This document shows, piece by piece, positions 20,236 to 32,437 of a stretch of DNA of 64,000 nt. Origin of the DNA: Mantamonas sphyraenae (Eukaryota; CRuMs; Mantamonadidae); contig JAPMXV010000014.1 of the NCBI GenBank assembly GCA_026936335.1, forward strand, positions 36,708-100,707, given 5' to 3'. A model generated the notes under the pieces. That model was given only the letters and a program-made list of their open reading frames with translations. It was not told where the DNA came from and made no database searches. Each line of letters starts with the position of its first letter. Position 1 is the first letter of the stretch. The position numbers and the translations under genes were made by a program.

Positions 20236-23200
20236 TCACACACGCACACTTCGCTCAAACTCCAGCAGCTGCTCCACACACATGCTATGGCCCAGCTCCG
20301 TGGCCACATCCGCTGCCGTCTGTCCGCGACTGTCCTGCACACCGGGACGTGCTCCAGCGCCCAGCAACTCCACCAGAACGTCCACAGACCCAGCCCGCAC
20401 AGCAAGATGCAACGCCGTCTGTTGCTCCCCGTCCTGTGCGTTGACGTCGCACAATCCTGGGCGGCGCAGCAGCTCGCGCACGCAGTCCAGCGATGGACGT
20501 GCAGCCGCAAGGTGCAGCGCCGTCCTCTCGTGACTGTCCCGCACATTTGCATCCACACCGTTGTACACAAGCACCTCCACAATCTCCACCATACCCTCTG
20601 CACATGCCACATGCAGAGCCGTGTTTCCTTCGTGGTCTGCCACGTGTGCATCACACCCGCCATCCAGAAGCAGCGACACGCTCTTTACGCTTCCGCTCTG
20701 CACGGCTTTGTGCAAGCACGTCTCGCCCAGTGCATTGCTTGCACTCGTGTCTGCCCGAGAATTGATCAGCTGCACGCACACGTTGTGGTGGCCTGCTGCT
20801 GCCGCCTTGTGCAGCGGCGTCTCCCGCTCCTCCTCCACGCAGTTCACTTCGGCGCCCTTTTGGATCAGCAGGTTGATGCACTCCAGCTGCCCTCGCGCAG
20901 CCGCAATGTGCAACGGCTGCACGCCATTCAGAGTGCGTGCATCCACGTCCGCACGGCCCCAGTTGATCAGTGTGCTGACACATCCAATGTGCGATCCTTC
21001 ACACGCTCGATGCAGCGCAGTCTGGCCCCCGTAGTTGGCTCCGTCCACAAGCACGTCTCGTTGTTCCAACAGCACCTTGACCAGTCCCTCACACCCGCTC
21101 GACGCTGCCAAATGCAGCGGATAGTTCCCATCCGCGTCCTGTTCGTGGATCGATGCCCCCTTGGCCAGCAGTGCACGCCCAATTGCCACACGTGCATCCT
21201 CCTTGCCCTGGCGAAGGGCGCAACACACGTGAAGTGCCGTTCGTTCCACCTCGTTCTTCCCATCCACCTTGACTCCCGCCTGGCGCAGCACATCCTGCAC
21301 CTCGTCCACATCCACTCTGCTCACTGCTTCCATCAACGCCTCGTTGGCCGCCTCTGCCTCGCCAAGGCCCATCCCGCTCACGCTGCTCATGTTCAGAAAG
21401 TTGTCTGTGCCAACCACGCTCGTGTTTGTGTTTGTCCTGCTGCCGTCGTCCTCTTCCTGCTCCTCGTCGCTCCATTGGTACATCGACGACACGCTGCTGC
21501 CTCCAAACGACTCGTCCAACACAGAGTCGTTGTACACACGCGAATGGTTCAACTTTTTGGCGGGTGATGCCTGTGCGCCGCGTGTGTTCACGCGCAGCGA
21601 TGGCGATGTCACCACCTCGTCTCCCATCAGGCCGATCATGTTTTGCAGGTTGCTCACGTGCGTTGCATATTCTCGTTCGCTCACGTCTGCCATCTGCCGT
21701 TGTGCACGCAGCTCACGTTCCATCTCCTGCATCTGCATCTGCATCACGCTGACCCGCGATCGGTACTCCGAGCCACTTTCGTCCTCGCCCTGCTCAAACT
21801 CCACTTGGATTTGCTGCTGCAGGTGGAGACACTGGTCCAGCACACGATCGCTTGCTCCTTCCTCCTCCAACATGGCCTTGAGTGACGCGCAACTCTTGGC
21901 CAGCATGTTTCGGTACGCCTGAAACTCTGCCACCTGCTCCCGTGCATTCTCCGCCGCTTGCACCACCTGTGCCTCTACCCTGCGCCTCGCCTGTCGCTCC
22001 TCGTCCAGTTGACCAGGCACCACTGCATCCGACACCACCTCTTGCAGAGTGTCCACCTTGCTCTGCAGCTCTAGCACCCTGCTTTCGTGGTTTCGCTGCT
22101 CCGCATCCAGCTTCTGGCTCAACGCAAGCTTCTCTCGCTCCAACTGAGCCACTTCCCTGCCCAACTGCTCCGTTTCTTGTGCAAACCGCTGCTTTGCCAA
22201 ACGCACTGCGTCCTGCTCCTTCTGCAGCAGCGCTTGGTTCGCACTCAGCGCCCCTTCCAGCCTTGCCCTTTCCTCCTCCAGCTCTCGGTTGCGTGCACTC
22301 ATCTCCTGCACCATGCGCACCTTCCCTGGCGTATCCTCTACAATCCTTTCCACCCCACTGTGCTCCTTGCTAAGCAGCATCTTGTTCACCCGATGATCCG
22401 CCTGCAGCTTTCGAAGCGTCGACGCCATTGCCCCCACTCCGCCACCGCCCACAGATCCCTCTCCCCGTTCACCCAACGCACTTTGCATCTCACGGTCCAG
22501 GCGCCGCAGCCCATCCTCGATCTGTGCACGCACCGTGCGCTCCAGTTCCAACTCTGCAAACAGTGCCTCCTGCTTCGTCTCCGCCTCCACTGCCTTGCGC
22601 TTCCAGTGTCCACTCAACTGTTGCTCGTCGTCCATGAACGACGATGACTCCTCGCTCGCCTTCTCCTCAACTATCCCCCCTCGTGCCAGTGTGCGTGCCC
22701 GTTGCTTCCACATGTCCAGCTCCTCATGCAGCTGGCTGTGTTCGCTCTCAAAGCGGCCAAAGTGCAGCATCACCTTGCCCACAGCCGCAGATTGCTCCTC
22801 TGTCGCTGCTCCACTCTCCTCCACTCCACCGCTACGTTGGCGTCGCATCAGCGCTGTCCTCAGGTTGCGCTTGCATTCTGTCAGTTCTTTCGCCGCACGC
22901 TCCACGGCCTCCCTGCTCGACTCCTTGTCCTGCAGTGTCAAACGCCGTGCCCGTTCCACCTCGTCTTCATCGTTGGCTGCATGTGATTGCAGCTCCATCA
23001 TCTGTTCCCGCGCGCTTTCCAGCTGTTCCTTTGCCTCGCGCAGTTCTGCACGAAGCCTCTGTGTGTCCTGCCTGTGCTGGCTTTCCAACACATTCATCTG
23101 CTCCTTGTGTTGCTGCTCACGTCGCTGCTGCTCCGCTTCCATCTCTCCACGGATGCTCTCGCGCTGCTTGTCCATCTGTTTGCGCAGCGACATCCGCTCC

Positions 23201-26200
23201 AAGTCCTGCTCCTCCTGCAAACTGCTGCGCTCTCGGCTGCTTTGAACACGCAACTGTTCACGCTCTGCCTCCAGCTCCCTCTCTGTGTCTCGCACCTTTT
23301 GTTCGTACCGGGAACGCTCTGCGTCCATTTGCTCCCGCAGCCTTTCCTTCTCCCCCTCCACGCTGCGGATTCGTTCCTTCAGCTCCTTCACTTCCTCCAT
23401 ACTCTCTCGCAGTTGCTTCCTTGCAAACTCCAGGTTTCGTCCCGATTGGTCCTTTTCCACACCCGCAACTTCACGTGCGCTTTCCAGTTGTTCCTCCAGC
23501 GTGCCCACACGCACTTGCAGCCGCGTGTTTTCGTTGCGCAGCTCCTCCACCTTGTTCTTTGTTCCCACGTGGCTCTGCTTCTCGCTTTCGTACAGCGAGC
23601 TCATCATGCTCAGTTCTCGGTTCTTGCGTGTCGCCTCGTCCAGCTTGAATTCCAGCTCGTCGTTCTGAAGCCTCGCTTGCGACGCTGCCCTTTCTGCAGC
23701 CTCCACCTCGGCCTTCAGATCCTCCACCTCTGCCTTCAACTTGCGCACAGCCTCTTCCTGCTGCCTGAATTCCATGTTGTTGTATCCCTGGAGCTGCTGC
23801 TGCTGCTGCTGTTGCTGGTTTGCGCGCGGCTGCTGTTCCAGCTGCTCTTGCAGACGTGCCACCTGCTCGTCTGCTGCTTCCAGCTTGGCTTCGGCCACAG
23901 CAAGCTTGTGCTTCAGATCGCTCGTTGTCGTGCGTTCGCGGTCCAGGCTCTGCAGCGCGTCGTCTCGCTCACGCATTGCACTCTCCAGCTTGCTTTGCGT
24001 CGTGCGCTGTTCCATCTTCCACAGCCTTCGCTCCTGTTCAAAGTCGGATCGCAAACGGCTCACCATGGCCTTGGTCTCGTCCGCATTGCCGCCCGCCATC
24101 GACGACGACGACTGGCCCATCATCGCCGCTTTGGAGGACGACGCCCCCGGCATCCAGCTGTCCTGGCTCATCTTGCTCATGCCCATCGAGCTCATCATGC
24201 TTCCCATGCCCATGTTCTCGCTGTTGCCCAAGTTCCCGTCGCTCGAGGCCATTTCCTGGCTCAGCGCACGGAGCGATTCCAACAGATGGTTCACCACTGC
24301 CGATTCGCCCCCCACGCTGACACCTGTGCCCACGCTTGCACGTGCCTCTGCGTCACGCAGCATCACCTCTTTGTGCTCCAGCTCGGCCACCAGTCGCTCC
24401 ACACGGCCCTTCCAGCCGTCAAACGCACGCATGAACTGATCCCTGTGTGCCACCATCTGCTTGCGCACCACGCTGTGTGCCAGCTTGTACTTTGCCGTCA
24501 CACTCTTGAACTTGGCCTTTTTGCTCGCATACGTCTTTTTGTACTCTGCCAGCTCCTGCTGTGCTGCCTCCATGCGCATGTACATGCCCTCGTTGGCCAC
24601 CTTCAGCTCACGCACTTCCAGAGTGACCCCAGACACATCTTCCACCTCCTTGCGTGCCTTGTCCTTTGCTGCTTCTGCTGCCAGCTGCTGGTCCCGTGCC
24701 AGACTCGCTTCGTTGCGTGCACGGTCCCGCTCCTCCTTTGCAGTCTTCAGCTGCTCCAGCACAAGCTCCAGGTTCGATTTGAGGCGCTGCACATCCAGTT
24801 CCAGCTCGTGCACCTTGCCACGGTACTTCATCTCTGCTCCGTTGGCCACCTCCTGCGCCTTGTGCAGTTCGCTCAGTTTCTCCTTGCCCTCCTTTCTCAG
24901 TTCAAAGTTGTCCTCACGCAGCCGTTCCACTTCCTTCTCCGACGATCGCTGCTGGCTCTGCACACTCGCCAATTCCCGTTCCGCCTGCTCCTTTTCCGCC
25001 ATGGCCCTGCGCACTTCGTGCTCCAGAGCCTCGTTCTTCTCGCGCAGTTCCTCGTTTGCCTGCTTGTGCATCTTTCCCTGCAGAAGCTGCTCCTGCATGG
25101 ACAGCTTCTGCATCATCAAATCGTCACGCTCCGCACGCAGTGCAGCCACCGCCCCCAGAGCCTCGTCGCTTGTTCCCTCTGAGCCTGTCTCTGCGCCGCA
25201 CCTACACGTGCCTGGCTGTTTGCCTTTTGCAGCGTGCGCACTTCGTTCTGAAGCACCTCCACCTGTTCCTCCTTCACACTCAGTTTGGCGTCCACTGCCG
25301 CCTTTTCCCTGCGCAGTTGGGCCAGTTCCCGCTCCAGCTCAAGCTTGCCTTCCTGCTCCTTCCTGGCCGCATGTGCCCCTTCGTTGGCACGGTCTCGTTC
25401 TGCTTGCAACAGGGAAACTTGGTCGCGCAGTCGCTGCAACTCCATACTCGTCTCTGCATCCTCTGCGCTGCGCGTGCGTTCTTCCGTGTGTGCCTCTTCC
25501 TTTGCTTTGCTCACTTCTGCCTTGGCTTCCTGCAGCGCCTGTCGTGCCTCGGTCAGCTGCGTGCTGAGCTTCTGGTTTTCGGCTTTCAGTGCCGCTTCGC
25601 GACGGCTTTGCGACGCACCAGCCTTCTGCTCTGCCTCTTCGTATGCTTGCAGGTCGTCGATCAGATCCTTCTTCTCGTCCTCCCACAGCGCCTCTCGCTC
25701 ACGCCACTCGGAAATCTGCTTGCGCAATTGTGCCACCAACTCGTCGTCTCCTGCGCTGTGTGTCGCTGCCTGTGACGCTTGGTCGTGCGCGCGGTCCAGC
25801 TTGCGTTGCAATTCTGCGTTTTGATCCCGCAGCTGTTCCACGTCGTCCCGTTGCAGTTCCACCTCATGGCTCAGTGCCTCATTGCGGCTCTTCAGCTCCG
25901 CCACTTCGTCCTCCAGCCTCCTCAACTCTGCTGCCGCCGTCCGTGCCTGTTCCCGTTCCCGTCGCAGCTGCTCCACCAGAACGCGTGTTGCTGTCTCTGA
26001 AGGAGTGCCCCCACCTCCTGCCGTCCCTCCACCGCTTCCGCCTGCCGCTGCTGCTTTGTTGCCACCCTGCGATCGTGCTCCTCCCCCACGTGCCGTAGGC
26101 TCGTGATCAAGCAGATCGTCCAAATCAAGATCATCATCGTCGTCGTCGTCGTCGTCATCATCAAGGTCGTTGCGGTGCCCAAGACCACCCCTCCCGTTGT

Positions 26201-27738
26201 TCCTTCCTGCCGAAGCCGCCTCATGGAAGTGGCTGCGACTGCGCTTGTCCGATGGCGGCGTCGCGTAGCTTTCGGATCCCGGTGTCTCTGGCGGCGACTG
26301 CACAAATGCCATCACTGCGTCCTCGTCGTCTCCGACAGAAGAAGGAGATGCCACAACTGCGCCCATGTGTGTCTTTGCTGCCCCCGGCGTGCGTCGCGTG
26401 GTGCTGTTGTCCTGCCTGCCGCTGCCACCACGCGTTGTGGAACTGTTCCCGCTGTCCCCACTGCGAGCCAGTCCCCTTCTGCTGCCCACGCCTGCATCCT
26501 GGTCATCGTCCAGGGTTTCCACTTCCAGGTCCAAGTCGTCTTCGTCAAAGTGTGTGGGTTGCCGTGCGGCACGCTCCCGCTCCGCCCGCGCTTCTTGCTC
26601 CTCCCGCTCCCGCATCGCTTGCTCCTCACGAGCACGCTCCTCTTCCTGGAGGCGCTTCTGTTCCTCACGCTTTGCCTCCTCCAGCTCCTTCATCTTCTGC
26701 TGCAGGTAGGTGCGGCATCGGCGCAGGGCGGCGACCGTTTGTTTGCGCGCGCTTTCCTCGGGCGCGTCTCGTTGGGGCTTGCTGTGATTGCGCAGGCCTT
26801 CTTCCACATACCACAGCGCGTCATTGCCTTCTGCATCCATTGTGTCCAACGCTGCACCCTGCGTGACCAGTTCTAAAAGGCAATTGAATGCGCCTTGGAA
26901 CGCTGCGTACATCACCGGCGTACGCGAACCCTTGTCCTTGCAGTCCAGATCCACATCCATTTCGCCAAACACTTTGATCAGCTCTGGATGGTTCTTGTAC
27001 ACGGCGTAGTGCACCGGTGTGCGTCCGTCCCCATCCGGCACGCCTGCGTCGGCCCCAGAGCGCATCAGCCGACGAGCAATATCCCCGTTTCCAATGTACG
27101 CTGCCAGATGCAGCGGAGTGCGAGACTCTGCGTCGGGCATCGACACGTCAGCGCGCTTGTCCAGCAACAGCTTCAAGATGTCCTGGTTCTTGATCATCAC
27201 TGCCTTGTGCAGCGCCGTGTGGCCCTCGTCGTTTGCCAGGTGCAGATTCGCGCCACGGCTCAACAGAAACATCACTGCCCCCAGGGTTAAACGAACGCCC
27301 ATGTCCGTGTCAGCACAGCCCCTCCTGCTTATTCCCTACTGAGCCACACACACACACACACACACACACGCACGAGCATCTGCCATGCGGTGATTTCAAC
27401 ATACCCACGGGGTATTGTTCGGCCCACGCCGACCAAATGAGCGCCGTAGAACCGTGTGCGTCCTGGCAGTCGATGTCCACCTTGCGGTCCTTCAGGTACT
27501 TTTCCACCTTTTGCAGGTTGCCGTTGTACGACTCGTTGTGGAACTTGGAGATCAGCTCCAGCGTCTTGTCACTCGTCACGGGTTTGCCAAAATTCCGTGC
27601 AAGGCCGCTGGCGATCTCGTCTTCAGCCATGGGCGGTGTCCCGCTGGACGACCCTGCGCCCGACGAGGATGACGATGAGGATGAAGCACCGCCTCCCTGC
27701 TCTCCTTTTTTGCCCTTGCCAAGAATCTTTCGCAGCAT
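20236..27738 (-). CDS. Giant ankyrin / coiled-coil / ankyrin protein
   Basis: Exon 27738-27405 joins to 27274-20236 through a GTATGT donor and GGGCAG acceptor, reconstituting an ankyrin repeat across the junction. The product is about 2,457 residues. N-terminal ankyrin repeats (GSTALIWSAWA, GHTALHKAVMIKNQDILKLL, RTPLHLAAYIGNGDIARRLM and others) are followed by an Arg/Glu-rich helix, a disordered Asp/Ser/Gly region with a poly-Asp run (near 26130), and about 1,300 residues of heptad coiled coil. At least eight more ankyrin repeats (ERTALHVCCALRQG through QTALHLAVRAGSVDVLVELL) end the protein. The frame changes once, near 25170-25200, where one base appears to be missing; no sensible intron fits. 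No catalytic domain is visible. A cytoskeletal or trafficking scaffold is likely, but the partner is unknown. The next gene upstream, Sec10, stops only 71 bp away. Confidence 0.82.
27344..27371. repeat. (CA)n microsatellite in intron 1 of the ankyrin/coiled-coil gene
   Basis: A pure CA run of about 28 bp lies inside the 130-bp intron (27275-27404) of the minus-strand gene. Confidence 0.9.
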
Positions 27739-27809
27739 GGAGCTGTTCGTGAAAGCTGGAGAAACTTTGTTGGCGCGGGCAGGGCACACCCATCTCACTC
27801 GCCCCACTC

Positions 27810-30691
27810 TCACCCAAACAGATTGCGCAGACCTGCACTCTTGTAGTCGCTGCGGTTGGCAATGAGGGCCATGATGTCCTCGCGCTCCATGCGGTTGAGT
27901 GTCGAGTCTTCCAGAAACACCTTGAGGTTCTCCGGCTGCACAAGGAACAGGTTGGCAATGTCGCGCAGCACTTCGAATCGTTCGTCAACTTCCGCCACTC
28001 CAAACAACGCCACACTCTCCTGGTACTCTGTGGCATCGCGCAGCAAGCGCAGGCCACCGTTTGTGTTCACCTGATACTTCTTCAAATGGGCGAGCAACTG
28101 AGCATACAGCTGATGACCCCACGCCTGCAGGAATCCTTGCAGGTTGCTTCCGTCCAGGTGCTCTTCCACGGCGTGGTACTGTGCCTTGATGAACGCTGCG
28201 CTCAGATTGCACGCCACCGTTGTGCCAAAATCCAGCTCGTCGTCACGAGGCTTAAAGTCGTTCTTCTTCTGCTCCGATGCAAGTATCCTCTCTGTGTACG
28301 CGAGCATGGATCCGAGCATGCGCACGAGGCCTGCGTTCATCAGGTTCTCCAGAATGTCAATCAGGCGCACCTTGGCCGCGATGGCCTCGTCGTTGAGGCT
28401 GGAGGTGGACGCAAGGCCAGATACAACGTGTTCCTGAAAGTGCTGGTTGAACGAATGCACGATGCCGTCCATGCGTGAGACGACCTGGAAAAAGTCGGGG
28501 GCCGGTGGTGCGTTGCTGCCCTTGCTGCCTCCACTGCGGTTGCTGCTCTGGTCGTCCTGGATGAGTGTCAGGCTGGCCTCAAGCACCACCACCAGATACT
28601 TGTCGCCCAGGGCCTTGAGCAGGGTCTGGAAGAGGGTGAGCACATTCGGCGCAACCTCTGTGTCGTACGACAGCGAGCAGCAGCGGCGGATGGCCTCCTG
28701 GTGCAGCTTGAGCATGTCAAACACCAGCTCTTCGCTGAACAGGTCGACAGAACGCAGAGAGGGACCCTGTTCGGTTGTGGGGCGGCGGGAAAACGTGGCT
28801 GCCAGCATGCTCTTCTTTTCCTCGCGTTCGTTCAGGCCTTGGTAGGCCAGGAACTGGGAGACCGCACGGTTGTACAAGTCGGACAGACATTCCATTTCGT
28901 CAGCCATGTACAGGGCACGTGCCTCGCCAAAGAGGGATTCGACCTTGGTGGCCGGGTTTGTTTCGGCCAGTTCAAACTCGTTCATCTTGGTGACCCAGTC
29001 CATGGTGGCTGTGTAGGAAGCACTGAGGGCACGAAGGTAGTTGAGTTTGCCCTTGGCACGCTGGCGTTGCAGGATCTCGTGGATGTAGGTTGTGACGGGC
29101 CCTTCGATGAGCCACTCCACAAGCTGGCCCATGACGTGTTCGGCGCGGGGAAACACCTTGTGAATGGTCACGCGTTCGGACTCGCACATGGCAATGATTT
29201 GGGAAAACAGACGGTGGAGCTGGCTGAGCACAGTGCTGACCGTGTTTGTGTTCATGGCCACTGCCAGCGGCGACCTCCATGCTGTGGAGGCCGTTCCGTC
29301 GCCTTCCCCGTCCTGCTGTGCGTTGTCCTCGTCGTAAAGGTGGGAGTCGAGTTCGTTGTGCGGCTCAGCAAACATCTTGCGGCTGCCGAGGAACATGCTG
29401 ACGGCCTTTTCGCCGCCGTTGTATGCATACAGGGTGCGTGCACACTCGGCCATCTGGTCTGTGTTGCCCACGGCTGTGGCGGTGCGGAATTCGTTGAGCA
29501 GGCGCATCTCCAGGCGCTCGCAGTAGTCCTGGATGTGCTGTTTGGCAAAGCGAGTGTTGTCCAGGGTGCTCACCGAGTTGGCCAGCTCGCGCAGGCGCTG
29601 CATGAGCACCGCTGCCTTTTGTACATTGGCGTTGGCGTGGAACACCGGGTCCAGATACACCTCTTCGTCCTCCACGTCGTACTCCTGGTTGAACTGCGTA
29701 AAGTAGCGAATGAGCTCCGAGCCGTCGTTGGCTTTGGTCAGCTGCGAGTCGGCCTGTGTACGAGGAGACAAGGAGCAGGGAAGGAACGCGGGGCAAACAT
29801 GGCGTTAGGTTGGACACATGGCGTGCACGTGTTGCGCGTGGACGGCATGGCATGGGGTGCAGGATAGGTGCGGACGAAGGGCGGGCGGGGAGAGGGAAGC
29901 GGGGAGTTCGGGGACGACGCAAGCACACACCTGTTCCAAGCGGTCGCCAATGCGCACGGCACTGTTGGCCACGCTGTTGATGCGATGATCCAGCGACACA
30001 AAGTTTTCCGAGATGCCTTCCATGTAGGTGCCGAGTTGGGTCAGGTTGGCCTGGTGCAGTTCTTCTCGCTGCCTCGTCTCGGCTTCCAGCGTCTCCAGTT
30101 TCTCCTGCACACTTTGGTTGAGGTTGTGGAGTTCGGAAATGGCGTTGTTGAACAGCGTCTGGAAGTAGAGCGGGTCAAACGCACTGTCGTTTTCGGCACG
30201 GGCCCTGTACACCTGCGAACGCGTAAGGCGTTCGACAAACTCGTTTTCATCAAACGATTCCTGTGGATCGGATGTGCGGGGACGCGTGTGAGCGAGCTGA
30301 GTTGGGCTGCGCATGTGTGGAGATGCACGTGGAGACCACACACAATGGTGAGGCCATGTGGTCTGAGGGCGGGAGGGCAAAAACGTACATCAAAGTCGCG
30401 CTCTCGAAACGTGGGCTTGAGCACGTTGGGCCCACGGATGGCATTGAGGTTGAGTGAGGCTGCAATGTCCTTGACACTGCCCTGACGTTGCATGTCCTCT
30501 GCAATGACGGCCTCCTGCGAGAAGCTGCGGTCGAATTTGCCCGGCGTGAAGGAGGAACCGCTTCGCACACGTGTGCTGCCGCCGCTGCCCTGAGAGTCGT
30601 TGGAGGAGGCAGATGCGGTGCTGGCAGTGTCTCCGTCGTACTGTGCGTCGCGACTGGACACCAGTCGGGTGCGACGGTAGCGACTGCTCAT
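27810..30691 (-). CDS. EXOC5: Exocyst complex component Sec10 (EXOC5)
   Basis: Exons 30691-30389, 30260-29931 and 29753-27810 all meet in phase 0 and code for 858 residues. The N-terminal ~100 residues are Ser/Arg-rich. The Sec10 body starts with FVERLTR and a coiled coil (LETLEAETRQREELHQANL), then DRLEQADSQLTKANDGSELI, YFTQFNQEYD and YCERLEMRLLNEFR, and continues as helical rods to a short end (GLRNLFG). Length and helical pattern match the family (about 700-870 residues). Sec10 is one of eight exocyst subunits that tether secretory vesicles to the plasma membrane. The first exon holds many Ser/Thr and several RXXS sites, but no specific control can be read. Its start codon faces the adenosine deaminase gene. 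Confidence 0.75.
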
Positions 30692-30899
30692 CGCGGGACG
30701 GAGGTTTTAGGGATATGCGGAACTGGTGGCGCCGTTTGCGCTGCCTCCGCCAAGAGGAAATGTTTCGACGTGCGACGAAATCGGCTGGCATTGCTCTGAA
30801 TCGGAGCGGGAGAGGACGTGTGCGTCGTGGAGGGGTCATGGTGAGGCGTGGGCTGGAAACAGTGGCCGGGCGGAAGAGTACGAAACCAAGGCGGCACGG
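30692..30899. promoter_or_regulatory. Divergent intergenic region between Sec10 and adenosine deaminase
   Basis: About 208 bp separate the two divergent start codons, so the promoters must lie here or reach into 5' exons. No nameable motif is visible. An ATG at 30838 directly followed by GTGAGG could be an alternative tiny first exon of the deaminase gene. Confidence 0.4.
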
Positions 30900-32355
30900 A
30901 TGGTGGAGGAGGATCCGGACATGGATTTGACGTCGTTCCTGCAAATGCTGCCCAAGGCAGAGCTGCATGCGCATTTGGACGGGTGTGTGCGTCTGGACAC
31001 GTTGGTGGAGCTGAGCAGAGACGCCGGGGTTGAACTTCCATACGACACCGTGGACGGTCTGCGGGAGCACGTGTTCAAAGACCACTACGATTCTCTGGTT
31101 GAATACCTGCTGCCGTTTCAGTACACGACGGCAGTGCTGAACTCGCCCGAGGCGCTGGAGCGGGTGGCGTACGAGATGGCGCTGGACAACTTTGAAACGG
31201 GCGTTCGGCACCTGGAGGTGCGCTTTGCACCGCAATTGCATGCACAGCTGGATAAGGGGCTGGGCATCGTGGAGGTGTTGGACGCAGTCGACCGCGGACT
31301 GGGAGCTGCGGCTGCCAAGGTGAGGGGCGAGGCCGTTTTTTGGGGGTTGCGGGAATTGTGCGCGGGATTTTTGGGGAAGGCTCCGGAGGCGGCGGCGTTT
31401 GTTTAGGAAGAGGGCCACGGGCGGAGCCGTGGGGACAGCAGCAGCGAGTCGGAAGCACACATAGACACCAGGGATGTCGATGAGACGACTGACACAAAGG
31501 GACGTGTGTGGGCATGTGTGTTTGCAGATTAATCGGCGTATCCAGGTGCGCGAGTGGCAAGACGAACCTCGGTTCCAATACGCAATCATCGGCTGTGCGA
31601 TGAGGAACATCGTGTCACCAGCCGGACAGGGGATTTCCAAGTATTACCAAGAACATATCCTGGCAAAGGGCGGAGACGCAGCGACGGCGTCGATGGTGAT
31701 GGTGGAGCACTTGGTGAAAGCCAGGGACGAACGGGGCATTCCGGTGGTGGCGGTGGACATTGCAGGGGCTGAGGCAGGGTTTCCCGCAGACAAACACAAG
31801 CGAGCGTTCCAAAAGGCGGCGAAAAAGTATTTGTACCGGACGGTGCATGCAGGGGAGGCGTTTGGGCCAGAGTCGATCAAGCAGGCGGTGAGTCTGCTGC
31901 ACACGCAACGCATCGGGCACGGGTTCCACCTGTTCTCCAAGGATCGGGTGTTCAACCCCAATGTGGACCACGCACAGTACGTGGAAGACCTGGTGAACTA
32001 TGTGGCACACCTCGGGGTGCACTTTGAGGTGTGCTTGACCAGCAACCTGCAGACCATGCCCGAGCTCACCGATCTGCGCGACCATCCGTTTGGAGTGATG
32101 ATGCGCAAGCGACTGGACTGCAGTCTGTGCACAGACAACACCATGGTGTCACACACAAACCTGACCAAAGAGTTGGAAATGGCTGTGCGCACCTTTGACC
32201 TCAAGCCCTGGCAGTTGCGTGAGGTGGTCCTCAATGGCTTCAAGAATTGCTTCATGCCCGGGGAGTTTCGTGAGAAGAAGGCGTACATTGCGCGTGTGGC
32301 TGCGTACTTTGACAGGACGATGCTGGAACACGGGTCTGCGCTGAGAGGGCTGTGA
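30900..32355 (+). CDS. Adenosine deaminase family enzyme
   Basis: Exons 30900-31319 and 31528-32355 join in phase 0 (GTGAGG donor, TTTGCAG acceptor) into 415 residues. All signature blocks are present: KAELHAHLDGC (two zinc-binding His), VRHLEVRFAPQLH, VVAVDIAGAEAGFP, TVHAGEAFGPESI (His and Glu of the active site), QRIGHGFHL, VCLTSNLQTM, HPFGVMMRKRLDCSLCTDN (metal-binding Asp). The enzyme hydrolyses adenosine or deoxyadenosine to inosine in purine salvage; N6-methyl-AMP deaminase relatives share the fold. A basic insert (INRRIQVREWQDEPRFQYA) follows the first exon, at the position where bacterial-type enzymes also carry an extension. The ATG at 30921 is a possible downstream start. Transcription converges on PSMB2, 82 bp between stops. 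Confidence 0.85.
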
Positions 32356-32379
32356 ATGAAATGCATTGCGACTTGTGTG

Positions 32380-32412
32380 TGTGCGTGTGTGTGTGTGTGT
32401 GTATGTGTGCGT
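32380..32412. repeat. (GT)n microsatellite between convergent genes
   Basis: A GT-rich dinucleotide run fills part of the 82-bp gap between the adenosine deaminase and PSMB2 stop codons. Confidence 0.85.
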
Positions 32413-32437
32413 GTTGTGCAAATCTGTGCGAGAGGGC

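Noticed and set aside
22987-25182. 731-residue plus-strand ORF antisense to the coiled-coil region
   Set aside because: Leu/His/Cys-rich composition is the complement of Gln/Glu/Arg codons. No domain is visible.
25174-25195. 15-17 bp mini-intron in the ankyrin gene
   Set aside because: GT..AG ends fit by chance. All other introns are 79 bp or longer, and a single missing base explains the shift more simply.
1-25205. Programmed +1/-1 frameshifting as a common explanation for five frame breaks
   Set aside because: The sites share no slippery sequence, and shifts occur in both directions, as expected for random sequencing indels.
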